Assembly (NCBI GenBank): GCA_030695415.1
Contig: JAUYQZ010000036.1
Location: 54,693 to 118,692, forward strand
Length of the DNA: 64,000 nucleotides
Direction: 5' to 3'
DNA from: Hylemonella sp.
GTDB lineage: Bacteria > Pseudomonadota > Gammaproteobacteria > Burkholderiales > Burkholderiaceae_C
The notes below the pieces were generated by a model that was not told the DNA's origin, did no database searches, and was given only the letters and a program-made list of their open reading frames with translations. How positions within the stretch are numbered: position 1 is the first letter of the stretch; every line of letters starts with the position of its first letter. Positions 20,517 to 30,454 of this stretch are shown here, one piece after another. A program made the position numbers and the translations under genes.

Positions 20517-20798
20517 ATGGCCACGTTCAAGAAATTCAACAAAGACAAGCGCCCCAAGCGCAACACCCAGTCGCTGCTGTTCAAGCGCAAGCGCTTCTGC
20601 CGCTTCACCGTCGCTGGCGTCGAGGAAATCGACTACAAGGACATCGACACGCTGCGTGACTTCGTCGGCGAGAACGGCAAGATCATCCCGGCCCGCCTGA
20701 CCGGTACCCGTGCCATCTATCAGCGCCAGCTCAACACCGCCATCAAGCGCGCTCGCTTCCTGGCGATGCTGCCCTACAGCGACCAGCACCGCATCTAA
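20517..20798 (+). CDS. rpsR: 30S ribosomal protein S18
   Basis: ...[24 protein letters not shown]...[25 protein letters not shown]. Confidence 0.98.
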   Translation: MATFKKFNKDKRPKRNTQSLLFKRKRFCRFTVAGVEEIDYKDIDTLRDFVGENGKIIPARLTGTRAIYQRQLNTAIKRARFLAMLPYSDQHRI

Positions 20799-20811
20799 GG
20801 AAGAACAGACC

Positions 20812-21264
20812 ATGCAAATCATTCTGCTCGACAAGGTCGTGAACCTGGGTAACCTCGGCGAAATCGTCAAGGTGAAAGACGGCTACGCCCGCAACTTCCT
20901 GATCCCCTCGGGCCGCGCCCGTCGCGCCACCGAGGCGGCCAAGAAGGACTTCGAAGCACGCCGCGCTGAACTGGAGAAGGTCGCCGCTGCCAAGCTGGCC
21001 GAGTCCCAGGCACTGGGCGAGAAGCTTGCCGGTACCACCCTCAAGCTGACCCAGAAGGCTGGCGTGGATGGCCGCCTGTTTGGCTCCGTTACCAATTTCG
21101 ACATCGCCGAAGAGCTGGTCAAGACCGGCTACCAGGTGAGCAAGGCCGCGGTGCGCATGCCCAACGGCCCGATCAAGATGGTCGGTGACAGCACGGTCAG
21201 CGTGGCCCTGCACACGGATGTGGTCGTCGAGATCACCGTCTCCGTGTACGGCGAAACCGCCTGA
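20812..21264 (+). CDS. rplI: 50S ribosomal protein L9
   Basis: [36 protein letters not shown]... Confidence 0.98.
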   Translation: MQIILLDKVVNLGNLGEIVKVKDGYARNFLIPSGRARRATEAAKKDFEARRAELEKVAAAKLAESQALGEKLAGTTLKLTQKAGVDGRLFGSVTNFDIAEELVKTGYQVSKAAVRMPNGPIKMVGDSTVSVALHTDVVVEITVSVYGETA

Positions 21265-21280
21265 TCCCCTGGATCTCCTG

Positions 21281-21317
21281 AAAAGCCGCCGGGCCTCGGG
21301 CCCTGGCGGCTTTTTTA
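21281..21317 (+). terminator. Rho-independent terminator after rplI
   Basis: AAAAGCCGCC...GGCGGCTTTTTT. Confidence 0.85.
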
Positions 21318-21341
21318 TTGCCGACCCAGTTGTCCTTGCAA

Positions 21342-21384
21342 GTCCACAGCCTGCCCACAGTTATTCAGTGGCTTGTCCACAGCC
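21342..21384. promoter_or_regulatory. Cluster of three DnaA-box-like CCACAG repeats upstream of dnaB
   Basis: CCACAG at 21344, 21355 and 21377; last is TTGTCCACA (one mismatch to TTATCCACA). Confidence 0.4.
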
Positions 21385-21443
21385 TTTCACTCGACGCTGG
21401 GCGCGCCGCGTCGTAGGATAAGAGACCACAAGGAACCCCCTGA

Positions 21444-22856
21444 ATGTCAGCCGTATTGACCGCCGTAGACGAGGGCTATAGCCCGGACCGCCAGATCGCG
21501 CAACTGCGTGTCCCGCCGCACTCCATCGAGGCCGAGTCCAGCGTGCTGGGGGGGCTGCTGCTGGACAATGCCGCCTGGGACCGCGTCAACGACCTGCTGG
21601 GCGATGGCGATTTCTACCGCTATGAGCACCGCCTGATCTACAGCGCGATTGGCCAGCTGATCAACGGCAGCCGCCCGGCCGACGTGATCACCGTCTTCGA
21701 GCAGTTGCAGAGCCAGGGCAAGGCCGAGGAAACCGGTGGCCTGGCCTACCTGAACTCCCTGGCGCAGTACGTGCCCAGCGCCGGCAATATCCGCCGCTAC
21801 GCCGAGATCGTTCGTGAGCGCGCCATTCTGCGCAAGCTCGTCGCTGCCAGCGACGAGATCGCCACCAGCGCCTTCAATCCGCAGGGTCGGCCGGTGGCAA
21901 CCATCCTGGACGAGTCCGAGCAGAAGATCTTCAACATCGGCGAGGAGGGCTCGCGCATGAAGCGCGGCTTCCAGTCCATGGACACCCTGGTGGTGGACCT
22001 GCTCGACCGCGTGCAGGAGATGGCCGACAACCCGAACGACATCACGGGCGTGCCGACCGGCTTTTACGACCTGGACCGCATGACCTCCGGCCTGCAGCCG
22101 GGCGACATGATCGTGCTGGCCGCGCGTCCCTCCATGGGCAAGACGGCCTTTGCGATCAACATCGCCGAGCACGTGGCACTCAACGAGCAGCTGCCGGTGG
22201 CGGTGTTCTCCATGGAAATGGGCGCCGCCCAGTTGGCGGTGCGTATCGTCGGCTCCATCGGCCGTATCGACCAGGGCCACCTGCGCACCGGCAAGTTGAC
22301 CGATGAAGAGTGGCCGCGCCTGACCGAGGCCATCGAGAAGCTGCGCACCATCTCCCTGCACATCGACGAGACCGCCGGCCTCACCGCCAGCGAGCTGCGC
22401 GCCAACGCACGCCGTCTGGCACGCCAGTGCGGCGGCAAGCTCGGTCTCATCGTGGTCGACTACTTGCAGCTCATGAGCGGCTCGTCCGGCAACGACGAGA
22501 ATCGTGCGACCGAACTCGGCGAGATCTCGCGCGGCATGAAGATGCTGGCCAAGGAGTTGGGCTGCCCCCTGATCGCGCTCTCGCAGCTCAACCGCAGCGT
22601 GGAGACCCGCCCCGACAAGCGACCCATGATGAGTGACTTGCGCGAGTCCGGCGCCATCGAGCAGGACGCCGACATCATCATGTTCATCTACCGCGACGAG
22701 TACTACACCAAGGACGCCTGCAAGGAACCCGGTGTGGCCGAGATCATCATCGCCAAGCAGCGTAACGGCCCGACCGGGGTGGTCAAGCTGGCCTTCCTCA
22801 AGAACCTCACGCGTTTCGAGAGTCTGGCCGGCGGCTACGGCAGCGGCGATTTCTGA
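21444..22856 (+). CDS. dnaB: Replicative DNA helicase
   Basis: ...LRVPPHSIEAESSVLGGLLLDNAAWDRV...ARPSMGKTAFAINIAEHV... Confidence 0.98.
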   Translation: MSAVLTAVDEGYSPDRQIAQLRVPPHSIEAESSVLGGLLLDNAAWDRVNDLLGDGDFYRYEHRLIYSAIGQLINGSRPADVITVFEQLQSQGKAEETGGLAYLNSLAQYVPSAGNIRRYAEIVRERAILRKLVAASDEIATSAFNPQGRPVATILDESEQKIFNIGEEGSRMKRGFQSMDTLVVDLLDRVQEMADNPNDITGVPTGFYDLDRMTSGLQPGDMIVLAARPSMGKTAFAINIAEHVALNEQLPVAVFSMEMGAAQLAVRIVGSIGRIDQGHLRTGKLTDEEWPRLTEAIEKLRTISLHIDETAGLTASELRANARRLARQCGGKLGLIVVDYLQLMSGSSGNDENRATELGEISRGMKMLAKELGCPLIALSQLNRSVETRPDKRPMMSDLRESGAIEQDADIIMFIYRDEYYTKDACKEPGVAEIIIAKQRNGPTGVVKLAFLKNLTRFESLAGGYGSGDF

Positions 22857-22870
22857 ACGGTGATGACAAT

Positions 22871-22899
22871 AAAAAAGGGGCCTGACGGCCCCTTTTTTG
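22871..22899. terminator. Bidirectional terminator between dnaB and phoH-family gene
   Basis: AAAAAAGGGGCC-tgac-GGCCCCTTTTTT. Confidence 0.92.
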
Positions 22900-22922
22900 T
22901 TGGGTTGCCTGCCCGGGCAAGT

Positions 22923-24605
22923 TCAGAGCACCTCGCTGGCGAAATCCGCGAGGCGCGAACGCTCACCGCGCGCCAGCGTGATGTGCCCGCCGTGCGGCCA
23001 GCCCTTGAACTTGTCGACTGCAAAGGTCAGGCCCGAAGAGCCTTCGGTCAGGTAGGGTGTGTCGATCTGCGCGAGGTTGCCCATGCAGATGATCTTGGTG
23101 CCGGGGCCGGCGCGCGTGATCAGGGTCTTCATCTGCTTGGGCGTCAGGTTCTGCGCCTCGTCGATGATGACGTACTTGTTCAGGAAGGTGCGCCCGCGCA
23201 TGAAGTTCATGCTCTTGATCTTGATGCGGCTGCGGATCAGCTCGCTGGTGGCCGCACGCCCCCATTCGCCCGCGCCGGTGTCGGTCTTGGAGAGCACTTC
23301 CAGGTTGTCGTCCAGGGCGCCCATCCAGGGGCCCATCTTTTCCTCTTCGGTGCCGGGCAGGAAACCGATGTCCTCGCCCACGCTCACGGTGGCGCGGGTG
23401 ACGATGATCTCGGTGTAGCGGCGATCGTCCAGCACCTGGGTCAGGCCAGCGGCCAGGGCCATCAGGGTCTTGCCGGTGCCGGCCGTGCCGGTGAGGGTGA
23501 CGAAGTCCACCTCCGGGTCCATCAGCAGGTTCATGGCGAAGTTCTGCTCGCGGTTGCGCGTGGCCACGCCCCAGACGGCGTGTTTGAGGTGGGTGTAGTC
23601 CTTGAGCGTCTTGAGTACGGCGCTTTTGCCGCGGATCTCGGTCACGCGGGCGTAGAAGCTCGGCTCACCCGGCGCCTCGAAGTAGACGAACTGGTTGATC
23701 AGCAGGCTGGGCACGACGGGCCCGGTAATGCGGTAGAAGGTGTGCGGGCCCTGCTGCCAGCTTTCCACACTCTGGCCCTCGGTGGTCCAGAAATCGGGCG
23801 GCAGCGCCAGCGAGCCCGAGTAGAGCAGGTCGCCGTCATCCAGGGTCTTGTCGTTCTGGTAGTCGTCGGTGGCCAGGCTCAGGGCGCGCGCCTTGACGCG
23901 CATATTGATGTCTTTGGACACCAGCACCACCTCGCGCGGCGCGTACTGCTTGCGCAGCGCCTCCACCACGCCCAGGATCTGGTTATCGGCCTTGCCCTGC
24001 GGCAGGCTGGTGGGCAGCGTGTAGTCCAGAGGCTGGGTCTGGAAGAAGAGCTTGCCGCCGGCCTCCCGGTGGCCCGTGCTGTCGAGCTTGAGCCCGGTCG
24101 TGATGTCGGCGCCCTGGGCGCCGGCCAGGGCATCGAGTGAGCGGCTGGTCTGACGGGCGTTACGCGCCACCTCGGTCATGCCCTTCTTGTGGCCGTCGAG
24201 CTCCTCCAGCACGATCATGGGCAGGAAGATGTCGTGTTCCTCGAAGCGGAACAGGCACATGGGGTCGTGCATCAGCACATTGGTGTCGAGCACGAACAGC
24301 TTGGCCGGGCCGGTCGGCGCGGTCTTTTTCGAGCGCGGCCGGTCCAGCGGTTTCTCCTGGACGGCGGGAGCGGCGCGGGCCGGCGTGCGCCGGGTCTCCA
24401 CCTGGATGGCAGGGCCCTGGCTGTCGCTTCCCAAGCTGGTGCCGTGTTCAAACAGATCGCGTGCCTGCGGTTTGTTCAGGGGTTCGGGGGCGTCGAAGGA
24501 GGCCGCGGTCTTGCGTCCGCTACGTGGCTTGCCACGGGCTGCGGCTTCGAAAGCCTCAGGGGAGAGCAGGGCGGCGCGCTTGGTGGGGGCAGGAGGCAGG
24601 GGCAT
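22923..24605 (-). CDS. PIN-domain/PhoH family ATPase
   Basis: PIN ...KLFVLDTNVLMHDPMCLFRFEEHDIFLPMIVLEELDGHK... and PhoH ...TLTGTAGTGKTLMALAAGL...VIIDEAQNLTPKQMKTLITRAG...; start placed at MPLPPAPTK since the longest start lies in a terminator T-tract. Confidence 0.9.
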   Translation of the reverse strand: MPLPPAPTKRAALLSPEAFEAAARGKPRSGRKTAASFDAPEPLNKPQARDLFEHGTSLGSDSQGPAIQVETRRTPARAAPAVQEKPLDRPRSKKTAPTGPAKLFVLDTNVLMHDPMCLFRFEEHDIFLPMIVLEELDGHKKGMTEVARNARQTSRSLDALAGAQGADITTGLKLDSTGHREAGGKLFFQTQPLDYTLPTSLPQGKADNQILGVVEALRKQYAPREVVLVSKDINMRVKARALSLATDDYQNDKTLDDGDLLYSGSLALPPDFWTTEGQSVESWQQGPHTFYRITGPVVPSLLINQFVYFEAPGEPSFYARVTEIRGKSAVLKTLKDYTHLKHAVWGVATRNREQNFAMNLLMDPEVDFVTLTGTAGTGKTLMALAAGLTQVLDDRRYTEIIVTRATVSVGEDIGFLPGTEEEKMGPWMGALDDNLEVLSKTDTGAGEWGRAATSELIRSRIKIKSMNFMRGRTFLNKYVIIDEAQNLTPKQMKTLITRAGPGTKIICMGNLAQIDTPYLTEGSSGLTFAVDKFKGWPHGGHITLARGERSRLADFASEVL

Positions 24606-24650
24606 GGGCGGTGGGGTGGGAGGAGAGTGGGTCGGTTGCCGTGCGGAAAA

Positions 24651-24690
24651 CAAAAAAGCCGCCCGGTCAACCTGGGCGGCTTTGTTTGGG
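24651..24690 (-). terminator. Rho-independent terminator of peroxiredoxin gene
   Basis: Minus strand AAGCCGCCCAGGTTGACCGGGCGGCTTTTTTGTTTT. Confidence 0.8.
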
Positions 24691-24788
24691 ATGAGCAGTT
24701 GCGAACCTCAACGGCATGAATTCATTATGCATGAGCCGTATGACAGTCCAGCCCCATGTTGCTCAAAAGCATCAGGGCCGGGAGTGGT

Positions 24789-25280
24789 TCAGGCGGTAGC
24801 GGCGGCTGCAGCTTTCTTCAGGGCCTTGACGGCCTTGAGGACCTCGTCCACGTGGCCGGGGACCTTCAGGCCCCGCCATTCCTGTTTGAGGACGCCGTCG
24901 GCGCCAATCAGGAAGGTGCTGCGCTCGATGCCCTTGACCTTCTTGCCGTACATGATCTTGTTCTTGACCACGCCGAACATGTGGCACATCTTTTCTTCCG
25001 TGTCGGCGATGAGTTCGAAGGGCAGCTCCAGCTTGGACTTGAACTCGTCATGCGACTTCATGTTGTCGCGCGAGACCCCGAACACGAGGGCGCCAGCCTT
25101 GACGAAATCCTTGTACTTGTCACGGAACTGCATGGCTTCCGTGGTGCAGCCCGGGGTGTTGTCCTTGGGGTAGAAGTACAGGACCAGCGTCTGACCGAGA
25201 TGGGAAGTGTTGGAAACCCGGATGCCAGTGGTGGCGTTGGCTTCGAATTCCGGAATCGCTTTGTTGACAACAATCGCCAT
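24789..25280 (-). CDS. BCP/PrxQ-type thiol peroxidase
   Basis: ...LVLYFYPKDNTPGCTTEAMQFRDKY...; peroxidatic Cys45. Confidence 0.93.
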   Translation of the reverse strand: MAIVVNKAIPEFEANATTGIRVSNTSHLGQTLVLYFYPKDNTPGCTTEAMQFRDKYKDFVKAGALVFGVSRDNMKSHDEFKSKLELPFELIADTEEKMCHMFGVVKNKIMYGKKVKGIERSTFLIGADGVLKQEWRGLKVPGHVDEVLKAVKALKKAAAAATA

Positions 25281-25409
25281 AGGACTCAAATCTTGTGTGA
25301 CAGCAGCTGTCTAGTAAGGGTCGGGATGCTTGCCGTGACAGCGTGGCCTGGGTTCCGACTCAAGCCTGATATTTTAACCTGAAATCCATCCCCCGGCGTC
25401 CGGAGAGGG

Positions 25410-25784
25410 CTAGGGGGTTTCCAGTAAGAGGGCGGCCACCACGTGGCGGCCCTCGCCGGCCAGAATGTTGTAGGTGCGGCAGGCTGCCGCGGTGTCCATG
25501 GTTTCCAGGCCGATGCCCAGCGCCACCAGGGCCTGCAGCCATTCTGGGCGGGGAAAACGCAGGCGCGCACCGCTGCCAAAAAGGACCAGCTCCGGTCGCA
25601 GTTCGGCCAGCGCTGCGAAATGCACGGCACCCAGGTCGTCGTAACGTGAGCAGTCCCAGACCCGGCGCTCGCCACGCGAGCCGAGCACGAGGCTGGTGCT
25701 GAATCTTTCGGCATCGACGGCGATCCAGCCCGGGCCGTAGCCGTTGATGGTCTGTACCGTAGGTTTATCAGGCTGGAGTTTCAT
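25410..25784 (-). CDS. Mth938-like domain-containing protein
   Basis: MKLQPDKPTVQTINGYGPGWIAVDAERFSTSLVL...LFGSGARLRFPRPEWLQALVALGIGLETMDTAAACRTYNIL. Confidence 0.85.
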   Translation of the reverse strand: MKLQPDKPTVQTINGYGPGWIAVDAERFSTSLVLGSRGERRVWDCSRYDDLGAVHFAALAELRPELVLFGSGARLRFPRPEWLQALVALGIGLETMDTAAACRTYNILAGEGRHVVAALLLETP

Positions 25785-25874
25785 GGAACGAGAAAGAACT
25801 GTGGTCAAATTATAGGTTTCGCCTCGTCTAAAGCTTGGCTCTTGCACACCAAGCTGTTGTATCCCGGAGGGACT

Positions 25875-27104
25875 TTGAAGACCATACGCAAATCGGAAAA
25901 GCTGGCCAACGTCTGCTACGACATCCGCGGCCCCATCATGGAGCGCGCCAAGCAGATGGAGGAGGAGGGCCACAGCATCATCAAGCTCAACATCGGCAAC
26001 CTGGCCGTGTTCGGCTTCGACTCGCCCGAGGAAATCCGCCAGGACATGATCCGCAACCTGCCCAACGCGGCAGCGTATTCCGACAGCAAGGGCATCTTCG
26101 TCGCGCGCAAGGCGGTGATGCAGTACACCCAGGAGCAGGGCATCAAGGGCGTGACGCTCGACGACATCTATCTGGGCAATGGCGCCAGCGAACTCATCGT
26201 CATGGCCACCAACGGCCTGCTCAACGATGGCGACGAGATGCTGCTGCCCGCGCCAGACTACCCGCTGTGGACAGCGGCGGTCAGTCTCTCGGGCGGCAAA
26301 CCGGTGCACTACCGCTGCGACGAGGCCAACGGCTGGATGCCCGACCTGGCCGACATCCGGGCCAAGATCACTCCGCGCACCAAGGGCATCGTGGTCATCA
26401 ACCCGAACAACCCGACGGGCGCGCTGTACTCCGACGATCTGCTCAAGGGCATCGTCGAGATCGCCCGTGAACACCATCTGGTCATCATGGCCGACGAGGT
26501 CTACGACAAGGTGCTGTACGACGGTGTGCGGCACACCGCACTGGGCAGCCTGTCGGACGACGTGCTCACGCTGACCTTCAATTCGCTCTCCAAGAGCTAC
26601 CGTTCCTGCGGCTACCGTGCTGGCTGGCTGGTGGTGTCGGGCGACAAGAAGCCGGCCAAGGACTACATCGAGGGCCTGAACATGCTCTCGTCCATGCGCC
26701 TGTGCGCCAACGTGCCGGGCCAGTCTGCCATCCAGACGGCGCTGGGCGGCTACCAGACCATCAACGACCTGATCGGCGAAGGGGGCCGCCTGCGCCGCCA
26801 GCGCGATATTGCCCACGAGCTGATCACCGCGATCCCCGGCGTCTCCTGCGTCAAGCCGCAGGCCGCCTTGTACATGTTCCCCCGGCTCGACCCCAAGATA
26901 TACCCGATCGAGGACGACAAGCAGTTCATCCTGGAACTGCTGGAGGAGACGCGCGTGCTGCTGGTGCAGGGCTCGGGCTTCAACTACCCGGACAACCAGC
27001 ATTTCCGCATCGTCTTCCTGCCGCACGAGGATGATCTGCGTGAGGCCATCGGCCGCATCGCCAAGTTCCTCGAGAGTTACCGCAAGCGCCTCGCGCACGC
27101 CTGA
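25875..27104 (+). CDS. Alanine aminotransferase-like class I aminotransferase (AlaA/AlaC type)
   Basis: ...KLNIGNLAVFGFDSPEEI...NPNNPTGALYSDDLL...FNSLSKSYRSCGYRAGW...; probable TTG start. Confidence 0.9.
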   Translation: MKTIRKSEKLANVCYDIRGPIMERAKQMEEEGHSIIKLNIGNLAVFGFDSPEEIRQDMIRNLPNAAAYSDSKGIFVARKAVMQYTQEQGIKGVTLDDIYLGNGASELIVMATNGLLNDGDEMLLPAPDYPLWTAAVSLSGGKPVHYRCDEANGWMPDLADIRAKITPRTKGIVVINPNNPTGALYSDDLLKGIVEIAREHHLVIMADEVYDKVLYDGVRHTALGSLSDDVLTLTFNSLSKSYRSCGYRAGWLVVSGDKKPAKDYIEGLNMLSSMRLCANVPGQSAIQTALGGYQTINDLIGEGGRLRRQRDIAHELITAIPGVSCVKPQAALYMFPRLDPKIYPIEDDKQFILELLEETRVLLVQGSGFNYPDNQHFRIVFLPHEDDLREAIGRIAKFLESYRKRLAHA

Positions 27105-27149
27105 AATCTGCATGAAGGCGCCCCTGTGGCGCCATGGACTGAGTCAAAG

Positions 27150-28475
27150 ATGAAAGCTATACAAGTAGGCCTGCTGGGCATCGGCACCGTCGGCTCGGGC
27201 ACGTACAACGTGCTCCAGCGCAACCAGGAAGAGATCAAGCGCCGCGCCGGGCGCGGCATCGAGATCACCATGGTGGCCGACCTGGACGTGGCGCGTGCCC
27301 AGTCCCTCGTGGGTCCCGGCGTCCAGGTGGTGAACGACGCGCGTGCCGTCATCGCCAACCCCGAGATCGACATCGTGATCGAACTCATCGGCGGCTACGG
27401 CATCGCCAAACAGCTGGTGCTCGAAGCGATTGCGGCCGGCAAGCACGTGGTCACCGCCAACAAGGCCCTGCTGGCCGTGCATGGCACCGAAATCTTCGCG
27501 GCGGCGTCGGTCAAGGGCGTCATGGTGGCCTTTGAAGCGGCGGTCGCCGGCGGCATTCCCATCATCAAGGCGCTGCGCGAGGGCCTCACGGCCAACCGCA
27601 TCCAGTGGATTGCCGGCATCATCAATGGCACCACCAACTTCATCCTGTCCGAGATGCGCGACAAGGGCCTGGACTTCGACGTGGTGCTGAAGGAAGCCCA
27701 GCGTCTGGGCTATGCCGAGGCCGACCCCACCTTCGATATCGAAGGCGTGGACGCCGCACACAAGGCCACCATCCTGTGTTCCATTGCCTACGGCGTGCCG
27801 GTGCAGTTCGACAAGGCCTACGTCGAGGGCATCACCAAGCTGGGCGCGCAGGACATCCGCTACGCCGAGCAGCTGGGCTACCGCATCAAGCTCTTGGGCA
27901 TCACCAAACGTACGGCCAAGGGCATTGAGTTGCGCGTGCACCCCAGCCTGGTGCCGACCAAGCGATTGCTCGCCAATGTGGAAGGCGCCATGAACGCCGT
28001 CGTGGTCAACGGCGATGCCGTGGGCACCACGCTCTACTACGGCAAGGGTGCTGGCTCCGAACCCACGGCCAGCGCCGTGATCGCCGACCTGGTGGACATC
28101 ACCCGCCTGCACACGGCCGACCCCTTGCACCGCGTGCCGCACTTGGCCTTCCAGCCCGACGCCATGAGCAATCTTCCCGTGCTGCCCATGAGCGAGGTGG
28201 TGACCAGCTACTACCTGCGCCTGCGCGTGGCCGACCAGGCCGGCGTGCTGGCCAAGGTCACCGGCATCCTGGCCGAGGCTGGCATCAGCATCGACGCCGT
28301 GCTGCAGCGCGAGGCTGACGAGGTGGGCGGTGAAGGTTCCACCCAGACCGACCTCATCATCCTCACGCACGACGCGCGAGAGGGCACCATGAACGATGCC
28401 CTGCTCAAGCTTCAGGCCTTGCCCACCGTGCTGGCGCCCATCGTGCGTATCCGCAAGGAAGAGCTGGCCGGATGA
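27150..28475 (+). CDS. hom: Homoserine dehydrogenase
   Basis: MKAIQVGLLGIGTVGSGTYNVLQRN... with C-terminal ACT domain. Confidence 0.97.
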   Translation: MKAIQVGLLGIGTVGSGTYNVLQRNQEEIKRRAGRGIEITMVADLDVARAQSLVGPGVQVVNDARAVIANPEIDIVIELIGGYGIAKQLVLEAIAAGKHVVTANKALLAVHGTEIFAAASVKGVMVAFEAAVAGGIPIIKALREGLTANRIQWIAGIINGTTNFILSEMRDKGLDFDVVLKEAQRLGYAEADPTFDIEGVDAAHKATILCSIAYGVPVQFDKAYVEGITKLGAQDIRYAEQLGYRIKLLGITKRTAKGIELRVHPSLVPTKRLLANVEGAMNAVVVNGDAVGTTLYYGKGAGSEPTASAVIADLVDITRLHTADPLHRVPHLAFQPDAMSNLPVLPMSEVVTSYYLRLRVADQAGVLAKVTGILAEAGISIDAVLQREADEVGGEGSTQTDLIILTHDAREGTMNDALLKLQALPTVLAPIVRIRKEELAG

Positions 28476-29887
28476 AGTACTTGAGCACCCGCGGCCACGC
28501 GGACCGCAAGCGTTTCTGCGAAATCCTGCTCGAAGGCCTCGCGCCCGACGGCGGCCTTTACCTGCCGGAGAGCTACCCGCAGGTGGACGACGCCACGCTC
28601 AACAAGTGGCGCCAGCTGTCGTATGCCGACCTGGCTTTCGAGATCCTCTCGCTCTACATCGACGACATTCCGGCTGACGATCTGCGCGCCCTCTGCCGCA
28701 AGACCTATACCGAGGCGGTGTTCGGGACGAAGGAAATCGTGCCGCTCAAGACGCTGGAGAACGGCATCCATCTCGAAGCCCTGTCCAACGGCCCCACGCT
28801 GGCCTTCAAGGACATGGCCATGCAGTTGCTGGGCAATCTGTTCGAGTACGAACTGGCCCGTCGCGGTGAACAACTCAACATCCTGGGTGCGACCAGCGGC
28901 GACACCGGCAGCGCGGCCGAGTACGCCATGCGCGGCAAGCAGGGCGTGCGCGTTTTCATGACCAGCCCGCACGGCCGCATGAGCCCCTTCCAGCAGGCCC
29001 AGATGTTCGGCCTACAGGACGCCAACATCCACAACCTCGCCGTCAAAGGTGTGTTCGACGACTGCCAGGACATCGTCAAGGCCGTCTCCAACGATCTGGA
29101 CTTCAAGCGCCAGTACAAGATCGGCACCGTCAACTCCATCAACTGGGCGCGCCTGGTGGCGCAGGTCGTGTACTACTTCGCCGGGTATTTCCAGGCGACG
29201 AAGAGCAATACCGAGCGCGTCAGCTTCGCCGTTCCCTCGGGCAACTTCGGCAACGTCTGCGCCGGCCATGTGGCACGCATGATGGGCCTGCCCATCGAGC
29301 GCCTGGTGGTGGCCACCAATGAGAACGACGTGCTCGACGAGTTCTTCCGCACCGGCGTCTATCGCGTGCGCGGCAGCGCTGACACGCACGAGACCTCCAG
29401 CCCGTCCATGGACATCTCCAAGGCCAGCAACTTCGAGCGCTTCGTGTTCGACCTGCTGGGACGTGACGGCGCCAAGGTGAAAGCCCTGTTTGGCGAGCAG
29501 CTCGGCAAGACCGGCCGCTTCGACCTCAGCGCGGATCCGGCGTTTGCACAGGCCCGCAGTCGCTATGGGTTTGTCAGCGGCAAGAGCACGCATGCCAACC
29601 GCCTCGCTACCATCCGTGACACCTGGGAGCGCTTCGGCGTGATGATCGATACGCACACCGCCGACGGTGTCAAGGTGGCGCGCGAGTACTTGCAGCCGGG
29701 CGTGCCCATGATCGTGCTGGAGACGGCGCTGCCCATCAAGTTCGCGGCGACCATCGTCGAGGCGCTGGGGCGAGAGCCCGAGCGGCCGGCCAGGTTCGAG
29801 GGCATCGAGCAACTGCCCAAGCGCGTGGCGGTGATCGCGGCCGATGTGCAGGTGGTGAAGGACTACATCGTCAAGGTTTGTGGCTAA
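28472..29887 (+). CDS. thrC: Threonine synthase
   Basis: MKYLSTRGHADRKRFCEILLEGLAPDGGLYLPESYP...; overlaps hom stop. Confidence 0.97.
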   Translation: MKYLSTRGHADRKRFCEILLEGLAPDGGLYLPESYPQVDDATLNKWRQLSYADLAFEILSLYIDDIPADDLRALCRKTYTEAVFGTKEIVPLKTLENGIHLEALSNGPTLAFKDMAMQLLGNLFEYELARRGEQLNILGATSGDTGSAAEYAMRGKQGVRVFMTSPHGRMSPFQQAQMFGLQDANIHNLAVKGVFDDCQDIVKAVSNDLDFKRQYKIGTVNSINWARLVAQVVYYFAGYFQATKSNTERVSFAVPSGNFGNVCAGHVARMMGLPIERLVVATNENDVLDEFFRTGVYRVRGSADTHETSSPSMDISKASNFERFVFDLLGRDGAKVKALFGEQLGKTGRFDLSADPAFAQARSRYGFVSGKSTHANRLATIRDTWERFGVMIDTHTADGVKVAREYLQPGVPMIVLETALPIKFAATIVEALGREPERPARFEGIEQLPKRVAVIAADVQVVKDYIVKVCG

Positions 29888-29917
29888 GCCCCAGGCGACG
29901 CACAAAGGAACAGTGGA

Positions 29918-30454
29918 ATGAAAGTGGTGGGTTTCGCCGGCTACTCCGGTTCGGGCAAGACCACGCTGGTCGAGCAGCTCATCCCCGCGCTCAAGCTGCG
30001 CGGCCTGCGCGTGTCCGTGGTCAAGCATGCCCACCACAAGTTCGACATCGATCACCCGGGCAAGGACAGCCATCGCCACCGCGAGGCCGGCGCCTTCGAG
30101 GTGGTCATCGCCTCCAACCGCCGCCTGGCCATGATGCGTGAGTTCGAGCAGCAGCACGAGCCCAAGGTGCACGAGTTGATCGCCGAGCTTGACGATGGCG
30201 TGGACTGGGTGCTCGTCGAAGGCTTCAAGGGCAGCGACCTGCTCAAGGTCGAGGTCTGGCGCGCCGCCGTCGGCAAGCCCGTGCGTTACCCCGACGACGA
30301 CTTCATCTCCGCCGTGGCCACCGACGACCCTACCCGACTGCCCGTGCCCACGGGCCTGGATGTGCTGGACCTCAGTGACCCCGACGCCGTGGCCAGCTGG
30401 CTGGTCGCGCACGGCGAGCGTTTCGACTACAACCCCGAGGTGTACGCCGCATGA
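29918..30454 (+). CDS. mobB: Molybdopterin-guanine dinucleotide biosynthesis protein B
   Basis: MKVVGFAGYSGSGKTTLVEQLIPALKLRGLRVSVVKHAHHKFDID... Confidence 0.95.
   Translation: MKVVGFAGYSGSGKTTLVEQLIPALKLRGLRVSVVKHAHHKFDIDHPGKDSHRHREAGAFEVVIASNRRLAMMREFEQQHEPKVHELIAELDDGVDWVLVEGFKGSDLLKVEVWRAAVGKPVRYPDDDFISAVATDDPTRLPVPTGLDVLDLSDPDAVASWLVAHGERFDYNPEVYAA

Noticed and set aside
24605-24653. Longest possible start of the PhoH-family gene
   Set aside because: It begins inside the T-tract of the upstream terminator; a start near 24605 is more plausible
25410-27113. 567-aa minus-strand ORF spanning the aminotransferase
   Set aside because: Only the C-terminal 124 aa (from 25784) form a real Mth938-like protein; the rest is antisense to the aminotransferase
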